DNA of 64,000 nucleotides. Source: Fuerstiella marisgermanici (lineage in GTDB: Bacteria > Planctomycetota > Planctomycetia > Planctomycetales > Planctomycetaceae). A model generated the notes under the pieces. That model did not search any database and was not told the origin of the DNA. It saw only the letters and a list, made by a program, of their open reading frames with translations. The stretch covers positions 7,056,001 through 7,120,000 of the forward strand of contig NZ_CP017641.1 of NCBI RefSeq assembly GCF_001983935.1, given 5' to 3'. Numbering within the stretch: position 1 is the stretch's first letter; each line of letters begins with the position of its first letter. A program made the position numbers and the translations under genes. Shown here in pieces: positions 8,833 to 18,053 of this stretch.

Positions 8833-10173
8833 TTGGGTGATCCCAAACGCGAAGAATTGAAAGTTGCCGATCAAAAAGCCATTTTGGTGGGTGTGTTCAA
8901 TCCCGACGACTGCTCAAGCAAAGAGGCGGCTCTTGACGAATTGAAGGGGCTGGTCAAAACGGCGGGCGTAAATGTCGTTGGCGAAATCGTTCAGTTCCGT
9001 GAAAATCCGCATCCAGCTCATTGTCTGGGGACCGGCAAGCTGGAAGAACTGAAGCAGTTGGTCGAATCGACCGAAGCGGAGATGGTGGTCTTCGATAATA
9101 ACCTCACGCCATCGCAGGGCCGAGCTCTTGAGCAGGCGGTGGAAAAGCCGATTGTCGACCGCAGCGAAGTGATTCTGGATATCTTCGCCACGCACGCGCA
9201 AACGCACGAAGCGATGCTGCAGGTTGAGCTCGCTCAGCTGATGTACTTTCGCACGCGACTGAAACGCATGTGGACTCACCTGGAACGAATTACCGGCGGT
9301 ATCGGAGCCGGGCGTGGTCCGGGGGAAAAACAGCTTGAAACCGACCGTCGTCTGATCGACAAGCGAATCTCGGAACTCAAGGCGAAACTGAAACACGTCG
9401 AACAGCGTCGCGAACGCACGGTGTCTCAACGCCGCGAGCAACCAACCGTGTCACTGGTGGGTTATACGAATGCCGGCAAGAGTACCTTGATGCGAGCGTT
9501 AACCGGAGCCGACGTGCTGGTGGAAGACAAGCTGTTTGCGACATTGGATACTCGCACGCGCCGCTGGTCCGTTCCGAATTACGGCGAAGTGTTGTTGAGT
9601 GATACGGTTGGGTTTGTTCGCAACCTGCCTCACCATCTGGTCGCGTCGTTCCGATCGACTCTGGAAGAAGCTCGCCACGCTGACCTGCTGCTGCACGTTG
9701 TTGACGCCAGCAACACAGAAGCGGAGTCGCAGATTCACACGTGCTATGAAGTGCTTGAAGAAATTGGCGTCGATTGCTCGAACGTGGTGCTGGTTCTAAA
9801 CAAGGTGGACCAGGTCGAAGATCGTTCTTTCATCGATGTTCTTCGTCGCCACTACGACAACACGATCACAATTAGCGCGGCCACAGGGCAGGGATTGGAA
9901 AAGCTGTCGACCCTGGTCGCCGAACGCCTGGCGGGCGGTTTTGTGACGGTGGAAATCGAAACGGCAACGGGCAACGGCAAGCTGCTTAGCTGGCTGACTC
10001 AACACGCAGAAGAACTGGACCGCAGTTACACGGACGATAGTTTAGCTCGTGTAAAGATTACCTGCCGGATGGCTCGCCGCTTCGTCAATGCAATCGAAGA
10101 ACCCGATACAACGCTCCGCTATCTGGAAGAAGCGGAACCGCCTCAGCAAGTGATCGGTGTGGCGGGCGGCTAA
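8833..10173 (+). CDS. hflX: Ribosome-associated GTPase HflX
   Basis: HflX is a ribosome-binding GTPase that splits or rescues stalled 70S ribosomes under stress. The N-terminal HflX domain is clear (VFNPDD near 20, NPAHCLGTGKLEELK-like segment near 60, FDNNLTPSQGRALEQA near 90). It is followed by the conserved GGIGAGRGPGEKQLETDRR linker (about 155-173). The GTPase domain carries G1 GYTNAGKST (about 210-218), G3 DTVGFV and G4 NKVD. At 446 residues it matches the family. The TTG start is chosen because it is the only plausible in-frame initiator close to the conserved N-terminus. It stands alone and divergent from queC. Confidence 0.95.
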   Translation: MGDPKREELKVADQKAILVGVFNPDDCSSKEAALDELKGLVKTAGVNVVGEIVQFRENPHPAHCLGTGKLEELKQLVESTEAEMVVFDNNLTPSQGRALEQAVEKPIVDRSEVILDIFATHAQTHEAMLQVELAQLMYFRTRLKRMWTHLERITGGIGAGRGPGEKQLETDRRLIDKRISELKAKLKHVEQRRERTVSQRREQPTVSLVGYTNAGKSTLMRALTGADVLVEDKLFATLDTRTRRWSVPNYGEVLLSDTVGFVRNLPHHLVASFRSTLEEARHADLLLHVVDASNTEAESQIHTCYEVLEEIGVDCSNVVLVLNKVDQVEDRSFIDVLRRHYDNTITISAATGQGLEKLSTLVAERLAGGFVTVEIETATGNGKLLSWLTQHAEELDRSYTDDSLARVKITCRMARRFVNAIEEPDTTLRYLEEAEPPQQVIGVAGG

Positions 10174-10342
10174 GCTCAGCGAAAGTGGAATCGTCGGCAG
10201 TCCTCCCACTGGTCGCTGCCGGCCAGGTCTCAGAAATGTGTGGTTTTCAACGGCACCGATTGACGGCGCCGGGGTTTGTTCCAGTACGCATCAACTAAGT
10301 GCGGACAGTTCAAAGCCTTCGAAAGTCCACAAGGATTCCGAG

Positions 10343-11017
10343 ATGAAAAAGTTTGCGGGTGTATTGTTATCAATGGCTGCGTTTGGCCTGGTGGCGGATT
10401 ATTCCACTGCCAACGATGAAGACAAGCCGCGTGAAGGACAACGCGACGGAGAACGTGGGCGAGAAGGGCGGGGCCGCGGCCAGCGCGATGGCGATCGTGG
10501 GCCGCGTGATGGTGAAGGTCGTGGGCGAGGCAATCCGCTTATGGCAGCTCTGGACACGGATCGCAACGGCGTGATTGACGCGAAAGAAATCGAAAATGCG
10601 GTGGCCGCTCTGCGCAAGCTGGACCGCAACGAAGATGGGAAGCTGACAGCCGAAGAAATCGGTGGTCGGCCGCCCGGTGATCGCCCCGAACGTGGTCGAC
10701 CCGGACGTGATGACGAAGGTCGCCCCAGTCCCGAACAAATGATGGCTCGTTTCAAGGAAGCCGACACAAACGAAGACGGCAAGCTATCGAAAGAAGAAGC
10801 ACCTGATCGCCTGAAGGAAGGCTTCGCTCGTCTTGATGCCGATGAAAGCGGGTTCATTGAAAAGTCTGAGTTTGAAGTGCTGATCAAGCGCATACAGGAA
10901 GGTGGCGGTCGGCCGCCGGGGGCAGGTCGAGGTCGCGATGGCGATCGCCCACGAGACGACGACCGGGCGCGCGATGGTGGCCGTAGTGGCAAGGGAGACC
11001 GTCCGGAATCTGAGTAA
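10343..11017 (+). CDS. Secreted EF-hand calcium-binding protein, RG-rich
   Basis: The chosen ATG gives MKKFAGVLLSMAAFGLVADYS, a plausible signal peptide. The upstream in-frame extension looks noncoding. The mature 200-residue protein has an Arg/Gly/Asp-rich region (about 28-64) and four EF-hand loops: DTDRNGVIDAKE (71-82), DRNEDGKLTAEE (94-105), DTNEDGKLSKEE (141-152) and DADESGFIEKSE (165-176). All have acidic residues at positions 1, 3, 5 and 12. A Pro/Arg-rich linker separates the two pairs, and the tail is again RG/RD-rich. Exported EF-hand proteins of this kind are abundant in planctomycetes. Calcium binding is likely but the role is unknown. A terminator follows at 11078. Confidence 0.82.
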   Translation: MKKFAGVLLSMAAFGLVADYSTANDEDKPREGQRDGERGREGRGRGQRDGDRGPRDGEGRGRGNPLMAALDTDRNGVIDAKEIENAVAALRKLDRNEDGKLTAEEIGGRPPGDRPERGRPGRDDEGRPSPEQMMARFKEADTNEDGKLSKEEAPDRLKEGFARLDADESGFIEKSEFEVLIKRIQEGGGRPPGAGRGRDGDRPRDDDRARDGGRSGKGDRPESE

Positions 11018-11077
11018 GGTTTGTTCAAAGTTAACGCAAATTTATTCGGTGGCCCTTCTGCACCGTTGAGTTCCCGG

Positions 11078-11106
11078 CAGCCCGGCTTTCCTAAAAAGCC
11101 GGGCTG
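11078..11106 (+). terminator. Strong hairpin, probable intrinsic terminator of the EF-hand gene
   Basis: A perfect 12-bp stem (CAGCCCGGCTTT with its complement AAAGCCGGGCTG) encloses a 5-base loop and is followed by TCTTGCGTT. It lies 60 bases after the EF-hand stop. The T-tract is weak, so termination may be incomplete. Confidence 0.7.
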
Positions 11107-11250
11107 TCTTGCGTTAATAAGGTGTAAAAGTGCGTTGGCTGATCGCAGCGAAGTGAGTCTCGACGCAATTTGGATTTCGCGTCGCCGTCGGTATGCTGCG
11201 TAGATACAGGACATCCGCTTGTTCGACCTGAGATCGAAGAAAGGTTGCCG

Positions 11251-14200
11251 GTGCTACGTCACGCATTTGGTTTCATCTTACTATTTAGTCTGCTTTGGGT
11301 TTCGACCGGTTGCCGCAACGACAGTAACTCGGACACCGGCTCCGGAACTGACGGTGACAGAACGGGCGAAGGAGTCGCCGTCGATGCGCCGGCTCCGTTG
11401 TCTGGCGCTCAGCGGCTGCGCGCAGTCGAACTGAAGAATCGTGGCGTCGGGCATTTGGAGAACAAGGAATGGGCCGAGGCGGAAGAAACGCTTTCAGAAT
11501 TGGCCACTCTGTTGCCCAATTCATGGCTCGCTCGTCGTAATCTGGCGATTTCTCGTTTGCTCGCACTCACGGACCGCAGTTCGCCGTATTCGCCGAGTGG
11601 TTCTTCACAGCAGGTGAATCGCTACAGCGAAGCCGTGCAGGCCGCCAAGTCGGCGATCGAAGAATATCGCCGTGTGGCAGAAGACACGTACGACAAAGCG
11701 CTGGCCGATTTGCTGATGGGAAAACTTCTGACGCACGACACGGCATCTGGGGCCTCAACGATGGAACAAGGCCTGGCGTTGATTCGCGGTGCTGCGGATG
11801 CAGTTCCGGACGCGGCCGATTTTCGATTTGCGGTCGCGGAAGCCATGGGTGACCATCGAGACTACGCCGACCCCAATTCGCCAGGATCCGCGAAGCTGCT
11901 GTCAGCGCTGCAGCGGGCTTTCGAGATGGCACCAGAGAATCTCTATGCTCTGTCGCGCCTCATGCAACGCCAGGCACTGTTTTTGAATTCGCAGAATGCG
12001 GAGACGAAGGCGCTGGCTCTGAAAATCACGGAGACCTTTGACGCCGCTACGAATGTGCTTCAGCCTTTTCGGGATTCCATTCGCAAGCGGCAGAGTGTCG
12101 ACGTGGTGGAAATGATGTCGACCGCGCAGCAGGAATTCGATGGCAGCAACCCGGCCGTGCTGATGCGGCCGGCGATGGTGACTGCGAATCTGCTATCGCC
12201 GGAGATTGCGACTCAAATCGACATGCGCCGCATCAATCGTGACGTGCTGGAATACGTGCTGTTGGAATTTGAAGAAGGTGTGTTGGCCGACGAACCTGCG
12301 TCTGACCGACCGAAGGTCGGCGATACTGTTATTACGAAGTTCGATCAACAGCCGCACATGCCCGCGATTGCCGGCGTCACACAAATGCAGATGCTGGACT
12401 TCGATCTGGACGGCCACGATGACCTGATTGTGTTGCGCGAAGAGAAGTTTGAGGTCTATTCGCGTGGTCCGGAAAACTCAACGGATTGGCGGCTACTGCT
12501 GGCGGCGCCGGCTGAGGTTGGACCGGCGAAAGGTTTCCTGCTGGCAGATATCGATCGTGACTATGACAAAGCTGTTTCGGAATTGTCAGGTCCGGTGCTG
12601 CTGGAGGATCGAGACGGCGATCGTAAGATCGTTAAGGATCCGGCTCAGAAGAATCGCTGGTTCGACACCGATTACGATGTGGTCTTGTGGGGTGAAGATG
12701 GTGTTTCGGTGTTGCGGAATGAGCTACAGGATGACGGCAGTCGTTTGCTGGTGATTGTGCCTCAAAGGGAAGCCGTTGCCGACATCCACGACGCGATCGC
12801 TGTTGATCTGGAATCAGATGGCGATCTGGATCTGGTGTTTGCCACCGACATCGGATTGACGTTGTGGCAAAATTCCGACGGCACCAACTTTGTCAACGTG
12901 AATGCAGCGGCCAGTCTGCCTCAGGCGGCCGTTGGCAGCATCGTGGCGGTCGATTGGGATCGTAACATTGCAATGGACGTGATTAGTGTTTCCGCATCGG
13001 GCGATGGAGCAGGCTTGCTACAGAATGTTCTGCACGGGCGGTTCCGTTGGCTGGACTCGGATCAGGGACTCGACAGCGTGCCGGCGGGGTCGTCGGTTCA
13101 TGTCGCTCAAATCGATGGCAGTGGCGGATGGGATCTGGTGATCGCCGGTGCGTCGGGGATTTCTGTGTTGACCACGTCAGGCGGTGCTGGTTCGGACGTC
13201 AGTCAGCGAACGTTCACAACGTTGGCGGATCAGCCTGTGTCGGACGCGCAGGTGGCCGATCTGGACAACGATGGGTTGTCGGATATCGTGGCGTGGTCAG
13301 ACGGCGGGATACAGTTCTTTAGGGGCACCGGCGATGGCCAATTCGAAGATTTGTCGAAGCTGCTACCGACGATTTCCGAAATCACGACTCTGACCGTCAG
13401 CGACGTCGACGAAGATGGCGATCTGGATATCGCGTATGCCGCCTCGGCTGAAAGTGGCACGGGCGTGCCGGGTGTGCTGATTAACGAAGGCGGGAGCAGC
13501 AATCACTGGATGAGTGTCGTTGCGCGAGGCAAGCCGGATGATCCGCAGCACCAATCTCGGCGCGTTAACGCTCATGCAACCGGCGCGGTCATCGAAGTGC
13601 GGTGCGGCGACATGTACCAGGCTCACCTGATCGCTGATGCCAAAATGCACATCGGCCTGGGCGACTGCGAGCGGCCGGACAGCATTCGCATTATCTGGAC
13701 CGACGGGATCCCTCAGAACGTGATGGCCGAAGGTCTGCTGCGGCCACGAGTCGGCATTCTGGCTCCTCAGATTTTGAAGGGTTCCTGCCCGTACATTTAC
13801 ACGTGGACGGGCGAGCGGTTTGAATTCTTCAGCGACTGTCTGTGGGCCGCACCGATCGGGCTGGTGCAGGCGAATGGCGAAGTCGCGCCCACGCGAGAAT
13901 GGGAGAACCTTCTGATTCCCGGCGAAGCGCTGGCCGAGAAAGACGGACGCTACGTGCTGCAGTTGACGGAAGAACTGTGGGAGGTGGCGTACTTCGATCA
14001 TGTGGAACTGACCGCTATCGATCACCCGGCGGACGTGCAGATCTTCACAAACGAAAAAGTGGGGCCGCCCGATATGGCAGAACACCGCATTCACACAGTG
14101 AAGAATGCCTTGTTGCCAAAGTCCGTTGTTGATGGGCGTGGCAACGATTTGCTACCGGGGCTGACGGCGGTCGACGGTGACTATGTGCAGGCCTTTGAGG

Positions 14201-15114
14201 CTCGCGTGATGCAGGGGCTGACGGATGAATGGGTGATGGAGTTCGATTTGGGTTCGCTGCCCGAACAGAAAGAGGGCACCGCGAGTGCTCCCGGCGAACG
14301 CGACATTCGACTCTTCCTGACCGGCTGGATCTTTCCCACGGACACGTCGCTGAATCTGGGGATTCACCAGAACCCGAATTTGGCTCCACCGCAACCGCCT
14401 TCGATTGAAGTCCCGGATGGCAATGGCGGGTGGAAGGTCGTGCGACCGTTTATCGGGTTCCCCAGCGGTAAAACGAAGGCGATGGTGGTGGACATTTCCG
14501 ACATTTTTACCGGCGACGATCTGCGGTTTCGACTGCGGTCCACGATGGAATTGTATTGGGATCAGGCGTTCTACACGGTGGGCGAACGGGACGCCGAAAC
14601 GGTCGCTCAGGCGTGTGACCTCGCGACCGCCGATTTGCATTATCGAGGCTTCAGTCGTCGAACTTATGCGGATAATGCCTTGTTTCGCAACGGGCGAGCT
14701 CCCGAGGGCTACGATTATCAATCGGTGACGACTGATGCTCGCTGGCCGCCGATTTCCGGGCGGTTTACGAAATATGGTGAAGCGACCCCGCTGCTGCGGA
14801 CTCACGACGACGCGATGGTCGCGATGGGACCAGGCGACGAATTGACGGTGGAGTTCACGGTGCCCGAGAAACCCGTTCCGGCGGGGTGGAAGCGAGACTT
14901 CGTTCTCAGGAATATCGGCTACGACAAAGATGCGGATCTGAACACAATTTACGGTCAGTCGTCGGAACCGTTCCCATTCAAGGCGATGAGTCGGTATCCT
15001 TTCTCCGTTGATGAGTCGGCCCCCGATTCGTCGGGATACCGCCAGCAGACCGACGAATGGCAGACGCGCGAATATTCGCGGAAGCCGTTTTGGAATGCTG
15101 TGCAGGCTCCGTGA
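11251..15114 (+). CDS. Large TPR / VCBS (FG-GAP) / UnbV-ASPIC-like lipoprotein
   Basis: The GTG at 11251 opens a lipoprotein signal (LRHAFGFILLFSLLWVSTGC). An earlier in-frame start would add 27 residues that mask it. After a low-complexity linker there are TPR-like helices (about 50-300). A VCBS/FG-GAP beta-propeller region follows with repeats such as DFDLDGHDDLIVL, DLESDGDLDLVFA, DLDNDGLSDIVAW and DVDEDGDLDIAYA, whose Asp-rich loops should bind calcium. An ASPIC/UnbV-like segment (about 760-830, ending in IRIIWTDG) comes next. The last roughly 450 residues (from about LKGSCPYIYTWTGERF) form a separate globular region that I do not recognise. The related 981-residue protein on the minus strand lacks this C-terminal region. 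It is probably outer-membrane anchored and surface or periplasm facing. Function is unknown. Confidence 0.8.
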   Translation: MLRHAFGFILLFSLLWVSTGCRNDSNSDTGSGTDGDRTGEGVAVDAPAPLSGAQRLRAVELKNRGVGHLENKEWAEAEETLSELATLLPNSWLARRNLAISRLLALTDRSSPYSPSGSSQQVNRYSEAVQAAKSAIEEYRRVAEDTYDKALADLLMGKLLTHDTASGASTMEQGLALIRGAADAVPDAADFRFAVAEAMGDHRDYADPNSPGSAKLLSALQRAFEMAPENLYALSRLMQRQALFLNSQNAETKALALKITETFDAATNVLQPFRDSIRKRQSVDVVEMMSTAQQEFDGSNPAVLMRPAMVTANLLSPEIATQIDMRRINRDVLEYVLLEFEEGVLADEPASDRPKVGDTVITKFDQQPHMPAIAGVTQMQMLDFDLDGHDDLIVLREEKFEVYSRGPENSTDWRLLLAAPAEVGPAKGFLLADIDRDYDKAVSELSGPVLLEDRDGDRKIVKDPAQKNRWFDTDYDVVLWGEDGVSVLRNELQDDGSRLLVIVPQREAVADIHDAIAVDLESDGDLDLVFATDIGLTLWQNSDGTNFVNVNAAASLPQAAVGSIVAVDWDRNIAMDVISVSASGDGAGLLQNVLHGRFRWLDSDQGLDSVPAGSSVHVAQIDGSGGWDLVIAGASGISVLTTSGGAGSDVSQRTFTTLADQPVSDAQVADLDNDGLSDIVAWSDGGIQFFRGTGDGQFEDLSKLLPTISEITTLTVSDVDEDGDLDIAYAASAESGTGVPGVLINEGGSSNHWMSVVARGKPDDPQHQSRRVNAHATGAVIEVRCGDMYQAHLIADAKMHIGLGDCERPDSIRIIWTDGIPQNVMAEGLLRPRVGILAPQILKGSCPYIYTWTGERFEFFSDCLWAAPIGLVQANGEVAPTREWENLLIPGEALAEKDGRYVLQLTEELWEVAYFDHVELTAIDHPADVQIFTNEKVGPPDMAEHRIHTVKNALLPKSVVDGRGNDLLPGLTAVDGDYVQAFEARVMQGLTDEWVMEFDLGSLPEQKEGTASAPGERDIRLFLTGWIFPTDTSLNLGIHQNPNLAPPQPPSIEVPDGNGGWKVVRPFIGFPSGKTKAMVVDISDIFTGDDLRFRLRSTMELYWDQAFYTVGERDAETVAQACDLATADLHYRGFSRRTYADNALFRNGRAPEGYDYQSVTTDARWPPISGRFTKYGEATPLLRTHDDAMVAMGPGDELTVEFTVPEKPVPAGWKRDFVLRNIGYDKDADLNTIYGQSSEPFPFKAMSRYPFSVDESAPDSSGYRQQTDEWQTREYSRKPFWNAVQAP

Positions 15115-15143
15115 TGATTTGTAACCGCAGGATTGGAACAAGT

Positions 15144-15260
15144 CGTTTAACCCTTAGCCGAATACGCAGGCGTTGTTGGGGAGAGCTGCGTCGCGTCGGA
15201 GGCGAACGATTTATGGACGCCGATTGAACGACACCTGCGCCTTCGGCTGCGGGTTAAACG
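15144..15260. repeat. Intergenic inverted repeat pair (27-nt arms)
   Basis: Arm 1 (15144-15170, starting CGTTTAACCCTTAGCCGAA) and arm 2 (15234-15260) are inverted copies identical at 23 of 27 positions. The conserved blocks are CGTTTAACCC, AGCCGAA and CGCAGG. They flank 63 bases with no ORF, between the VCBS/UnbV gene and the NHL-repeat gene. The layout fits a REP/BIME-like element or a long transcript hairpin. Confidence 0.75.
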
Positions 15261-15302
15261 ATCCGCTGGCTTCGCCGCATAAAGAGTGTTGAGTAAGTCT
15301 TA

Positions 15303-16193
15303 ATGTTTCGGGACCACATCGTGAAATATCTCACATTGCAATTTTTTCTGAGTACCACTGTGTTAGTGAACGCTCAGGACGCGCCGACGGAATTCAATTA
15401 CCCGCTCGCCGTGACCGCGACGGCCGATGGCATCGTTTACGTGGCAGACCGGAATCTGCCGGGTGTCTGGAAAGTGGAAGACGGCAAGAAGAGCGTCTAC
15501 TTTCAAGGCTCGAAGAAATTCCGCACACCGTTGAACGCAGTGCGATGTCTCGCGATTGATCATGAAGGCAAACTGCTGGCCGGAGATTCTTCGACTCGCG
15601 ACGTTTACCGTTTTGACGAAGCAGGCAAGCCGCAACCACTGACGGACGGCTGGATCGGCATTCCGATGGCGATAGCTGTTGCTCCGGACGGGACCATCTA
15701 CACGGCCGATCTGGAACTGCATCGCATCTGGAAGATGCCAAAGGAAGGTGCGAAGGAGCCGGAAGAATTCGCCGTAATCAACTCGCCGCGAGGATTGACG
15801 CTGGACTCGGACGGCAACCTGTGGGTGTTGTCGACATCAAGTAAAGACGGGCAGATTCAGAAGGTCACGCCGGACGGCAAGATCGAGCCCTTCGTGAAAG
15901 GTCACCCGTTCAATCTGCCGCACAACATTGTGCGTACGGACGACGGGACCTTCTTTGTGACTGACAACTACGAACATTGCGTTTGGAAAGTGACGGCGGA
16001 AGGCGAAAAGGAAAAGTGGGTCGTCGGTGAACCGCTTGATCGTCCGGTTGGATTGTGTCGCAATGGCGAAAATCTACTGATTGCGGACCCTCACATCCGC
16101 ACGATTTTTTCACTCGCACCGGATAAGAAACTCACCGTGCTGGTAAGTTCGCCGGTGGATGAGGTGAAGGTGAAAGTGGGCGAGCCGAAGTAG
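15303..16193 (+). CDS. Secreted NHL-repeat / SMP-30-like beta-propeller protein
   Basis: A signal peptide (about 1-24, ending VNAQ) precedes a six-bladed-propeller-like protein. Repeated blades carry patterns such as DGIVYVADRNLPGVWKV, DGTIYTADLELHRIWKM, DGNLWVLSTSSKDG and DGTFFVTDNYEHCVWKV. These resemble NHL and SMP-30/gluconolactonase families. The short length (296 residues) and loosely conserved Asp/Glu positions make a lactonase activity uncertain. It may be a periplasmic binding or enzymatic propeller. The next gene starts 23 bases downstream on the same strand. Confidence 0.75.
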   Translation: MFRDHIVKYLTLQFFLSTTVLVNAQDAPTEFNYPLAVTATADGIVYVADRNLPGVWKVEDGKKSVYFQGSKKFRTPLNAVRCLAIDHEGKLLAGDSSTRDVYRFDEAGKPQPLTDGWIGIPMAIAVAPDGTIYTADLELHRIWKMPKEGAKEPEEFAVINSPRGLTLDSDGNLWVLSTSSKDGQIQKVTPDGKIEPFVKGHPFNLPHNIVRTDDGTFFVTDNYEHCVWKVTAEGEKEKWVVGEPLDRPVGLCRNGENLLIADPHIRTIFSLAPDKKLTVLVSSPVDEVKVKVGEPK

Positions 16194-16216
16194 TTGGGTA
16201 CAACTACCCCGTTGTA

Positions 16217-16756
16217 ATGGCGGAAAGCGACGGTATGGACAGAGTTCACGACAAGCGTCGACGCCTACTCAATTGCGGGCTCCACGTTGTTCTACTACTG
16301 CTGATAGCTTGGGTGGTTTACGATCTCACTCAGCTCAGTTACGACAATCGTTACGCATTTGGATTTGATGCACTTGGTATTTGGGCGTTTGCCGTGACCG
16401 CGTCACTGATCGGTCATTTTCTAATGCCGTCAACGGAACATCGGATTCGAAAATTGATTGGAGTGCTGTCGTGCTACGTGGTGTCGTACGCTGCGTTGTC
16501 GGCCGACGGCAAATACAATTTCGGTCGGTCGGGTACAATGCGTTCTTCATTCGGATTGTCCGTCTCTGACCGGTCAATTTGGTTTCCGAAATCGTTATAT
16601 TTCGAGCGACACGTGGACATCAACGGCAAGCACACTTCGCGGGGCTCCGTTTTAGGTTACTACTTTTCGCCCTTGATAATTGTTGACCGCGCGTGGGTGC
16701 ATCCAACAGATCACTTCTTTGCAGACACATCTCCGTCGACGAAGCACGCAAAATAG
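16217..16756 (+). CDS. Hypothetical membrane protein
   Basis: I do not recognise a family. The protein has 179 residues with an Arg/Lys-rich N-terminus and two to three hydrophobic segments: about 23-42 (LLNCGLHVVLLLLIAWVVY), about 55-72 and about 82-96. A soluble C-terminal part follows. It sits 23 bases after the propeller gene and may be cotranscribed. The amino-acid composition is protein-like, and the first Met at 16217 or the Met at 16235 could serve as start. Confidence 0.5.
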   Translation: MAESDGMDRVHDKRRRLLNCGLHVVLLLLIAWVVYDLTQLSYDNRYAFGFDALGIWAFAVTASLIGHFLMPSTEHRIRKLIGVLSCYVVSYAALSADGKYNFGRSGTMRSSFGLSVSDRSIWFPKSLYFERHVDINGKHTSRGSVLGYYFSPLIIVDRAWVHPTDHFFADTSPSTKHAK

Positions 16757-16857
16757 AATAGTACGACTGAGTACAAGTGGACCGTGATCTGCGTAGTTCT
16801 CGACGACACCGTGGTCGCAGAGTGTGGATGGAATCAAACCCAAACCGGAACAACACA

Positions 16858-18048
16858 ATGGAATCGAAACTCGGGAAGATCCACAACGGCGATTGCATCG
16901 AAGGCATGAATTCCTTGCCGGAAGGCAGTGTGGATCTCGTGTTCGCCGATCCGCCGTTCAACATCGGCTACAAGTACGATGTGTACGAAGACAAGATGGC
17001 GGCGGAGGACTATCTGAAGTGGTCCAACGAATGGATGACGGCCGCTCATCGAGCACTCAAACCAGACGGCACATTTTGGCTGGCGATCGGTGACGACTTT
17101 GCGGCCGAGCTGAAACTTGAAGCTCAGAAGATTGGCTTCCACTGCCGAAGCTGGGTGATTTGGTACTATACCTTCGGCGTTAACTGCAAGTACAAGTTCA
17201 CTCGTTCGCACACGCATCTGTTCCACTTTGTGAAAGACCGCAAGACGTTCACGTTTCGGTCAGAAGATCTGGATAACCGAGTCCCCTCAGCGCGGATGCT
17301 GGTTTACAACGATCGCCGCGGTAACCCGAAAGGTCGGCTGCCGGACGACACATGGATCATTCCGCCGGAAGTTGACCAGACGTACGCTCTGCGACCTCAG
17401 GATCTGGAAGAATGCTTTCAGCCGAACGAAAGTGATTGGTACTTCCCTCGCGTCGCTGGCACGTTTAAAGAGCGAGCCGGGTTTCATGGCTGTCAGATGC
17501 CCGAACAATTACTGGGCCGAATCATTCGTACGTGTTCGGAAGAAAACGAAATTGTGATGGATCCGTTTTCGGGCAGCGCGTCGACGCTGGTGGTTTCGAA
17601 GAAACTGGGCCGACGCTTTGTGGGCTTTGAGTTATCCGAAGAATACGCGAAGGCCGGCACGACGCGGCTTGATCAAACGAATGCGGGTGATACGCTCACC
17701 GGCGCACCAGAACCGAAAATGTCGGCTCCTCAAACCTGGCAGGGCAAGGCGAACAAGAAGACTCGACAGCAGCAGGCGGCGTTGGCTGCAAAGCCAGCAG
17801 CGCCGGTGCCACTCGACCAGCGTATTGCCGAAGCCATCAACGACGGCCTCCTCGCCGCGTGGAAATCGCTGAATGCCGTTGGCACCGTCGAGGACGTGCT
17901 GAACGACGAAGCCACGGCAGATGCCTTCTACGCAAAGTGTGAAGAACTGGGCATCCCGGGTTCGCGCACCTTTCTGGCGGAACGATTGAGTGGCGTGGTG
18001 TCGCAATTACCACTGTCGCAGGCAGCGTTCTGCTTTAGCGACGAGTAG
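16858..18048 (+). CDS. Orphan beta-class DNA N6-adenine/N4-cytosine methyltransferase
   Basis: The catalytic motif [10 protein letters not shown] lies near the N-terminus (DPPF at 31-34) and the SAM-binding motif DPFSGSAST lies later (235-243). This order marks a beta-class (PF01555) enzyme. DPPF rather than DPPY is common in N6-adenine enzymes. The core ends near residue 285. A further 110 residues contain a Lys/Gln/Ala-rich linker and a helical domain that I cannot assign. No restriction endonuclease or specificity gene is adjacent, so it is an orphan, perhaps with regulatory or DNA-replication functions as for CcrM-like enzymes (analogy only). The ATG at 16858 is used because homology begins at [11 protein letters not shown]. 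An ATG at 16828 is an alternative. The apbE-like gene begins 5 bases downstream. Confidence 0.88.
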   Translation: MESKLGKIHNGDCIEGMNSLPEGSVDLVFADPPFNIGYKYDVYEDKMAAEDYLKWSNEWMTAAHRALKPDGTFWLAIGDDFAAELKLEAQKIGFHCRSWVIWYYTFGVNCKYKFTRSHTHLFHFVKDRKTFTFRSEDLDNRVPSARMLVYNDRRGNPKGRLPDDTWIIPPEVDQTYALRPQDLEECFQPNESDWYFPRVAGTFKERAGFHGCQMPEQLLGRIIRTCSEENEIVMDPFSGSASTLVVSKKLGRRFVGFELSEEYAKAGTTRLDQTNAGDTLTGAPEPKMSAPQTWQGKANKKTRQQQAALAAKPAAPVPLDQRIAEAINDGLLAAWKSLNAVGTVEDVLNDEATADAFYAKCEELGIPGSRTFLAERLSGVVSQLPLSQAAFCFSDE

Positions 18049-18053
18049 CCGCT

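Noticed and set aside
10157-10342. In-frame N-terminal extension of the EF-hand ORF
   Set aside because: The translation is Cys/Arg/Ser-rich with no signal, while the ATG at 10343 begins a signal peptide.
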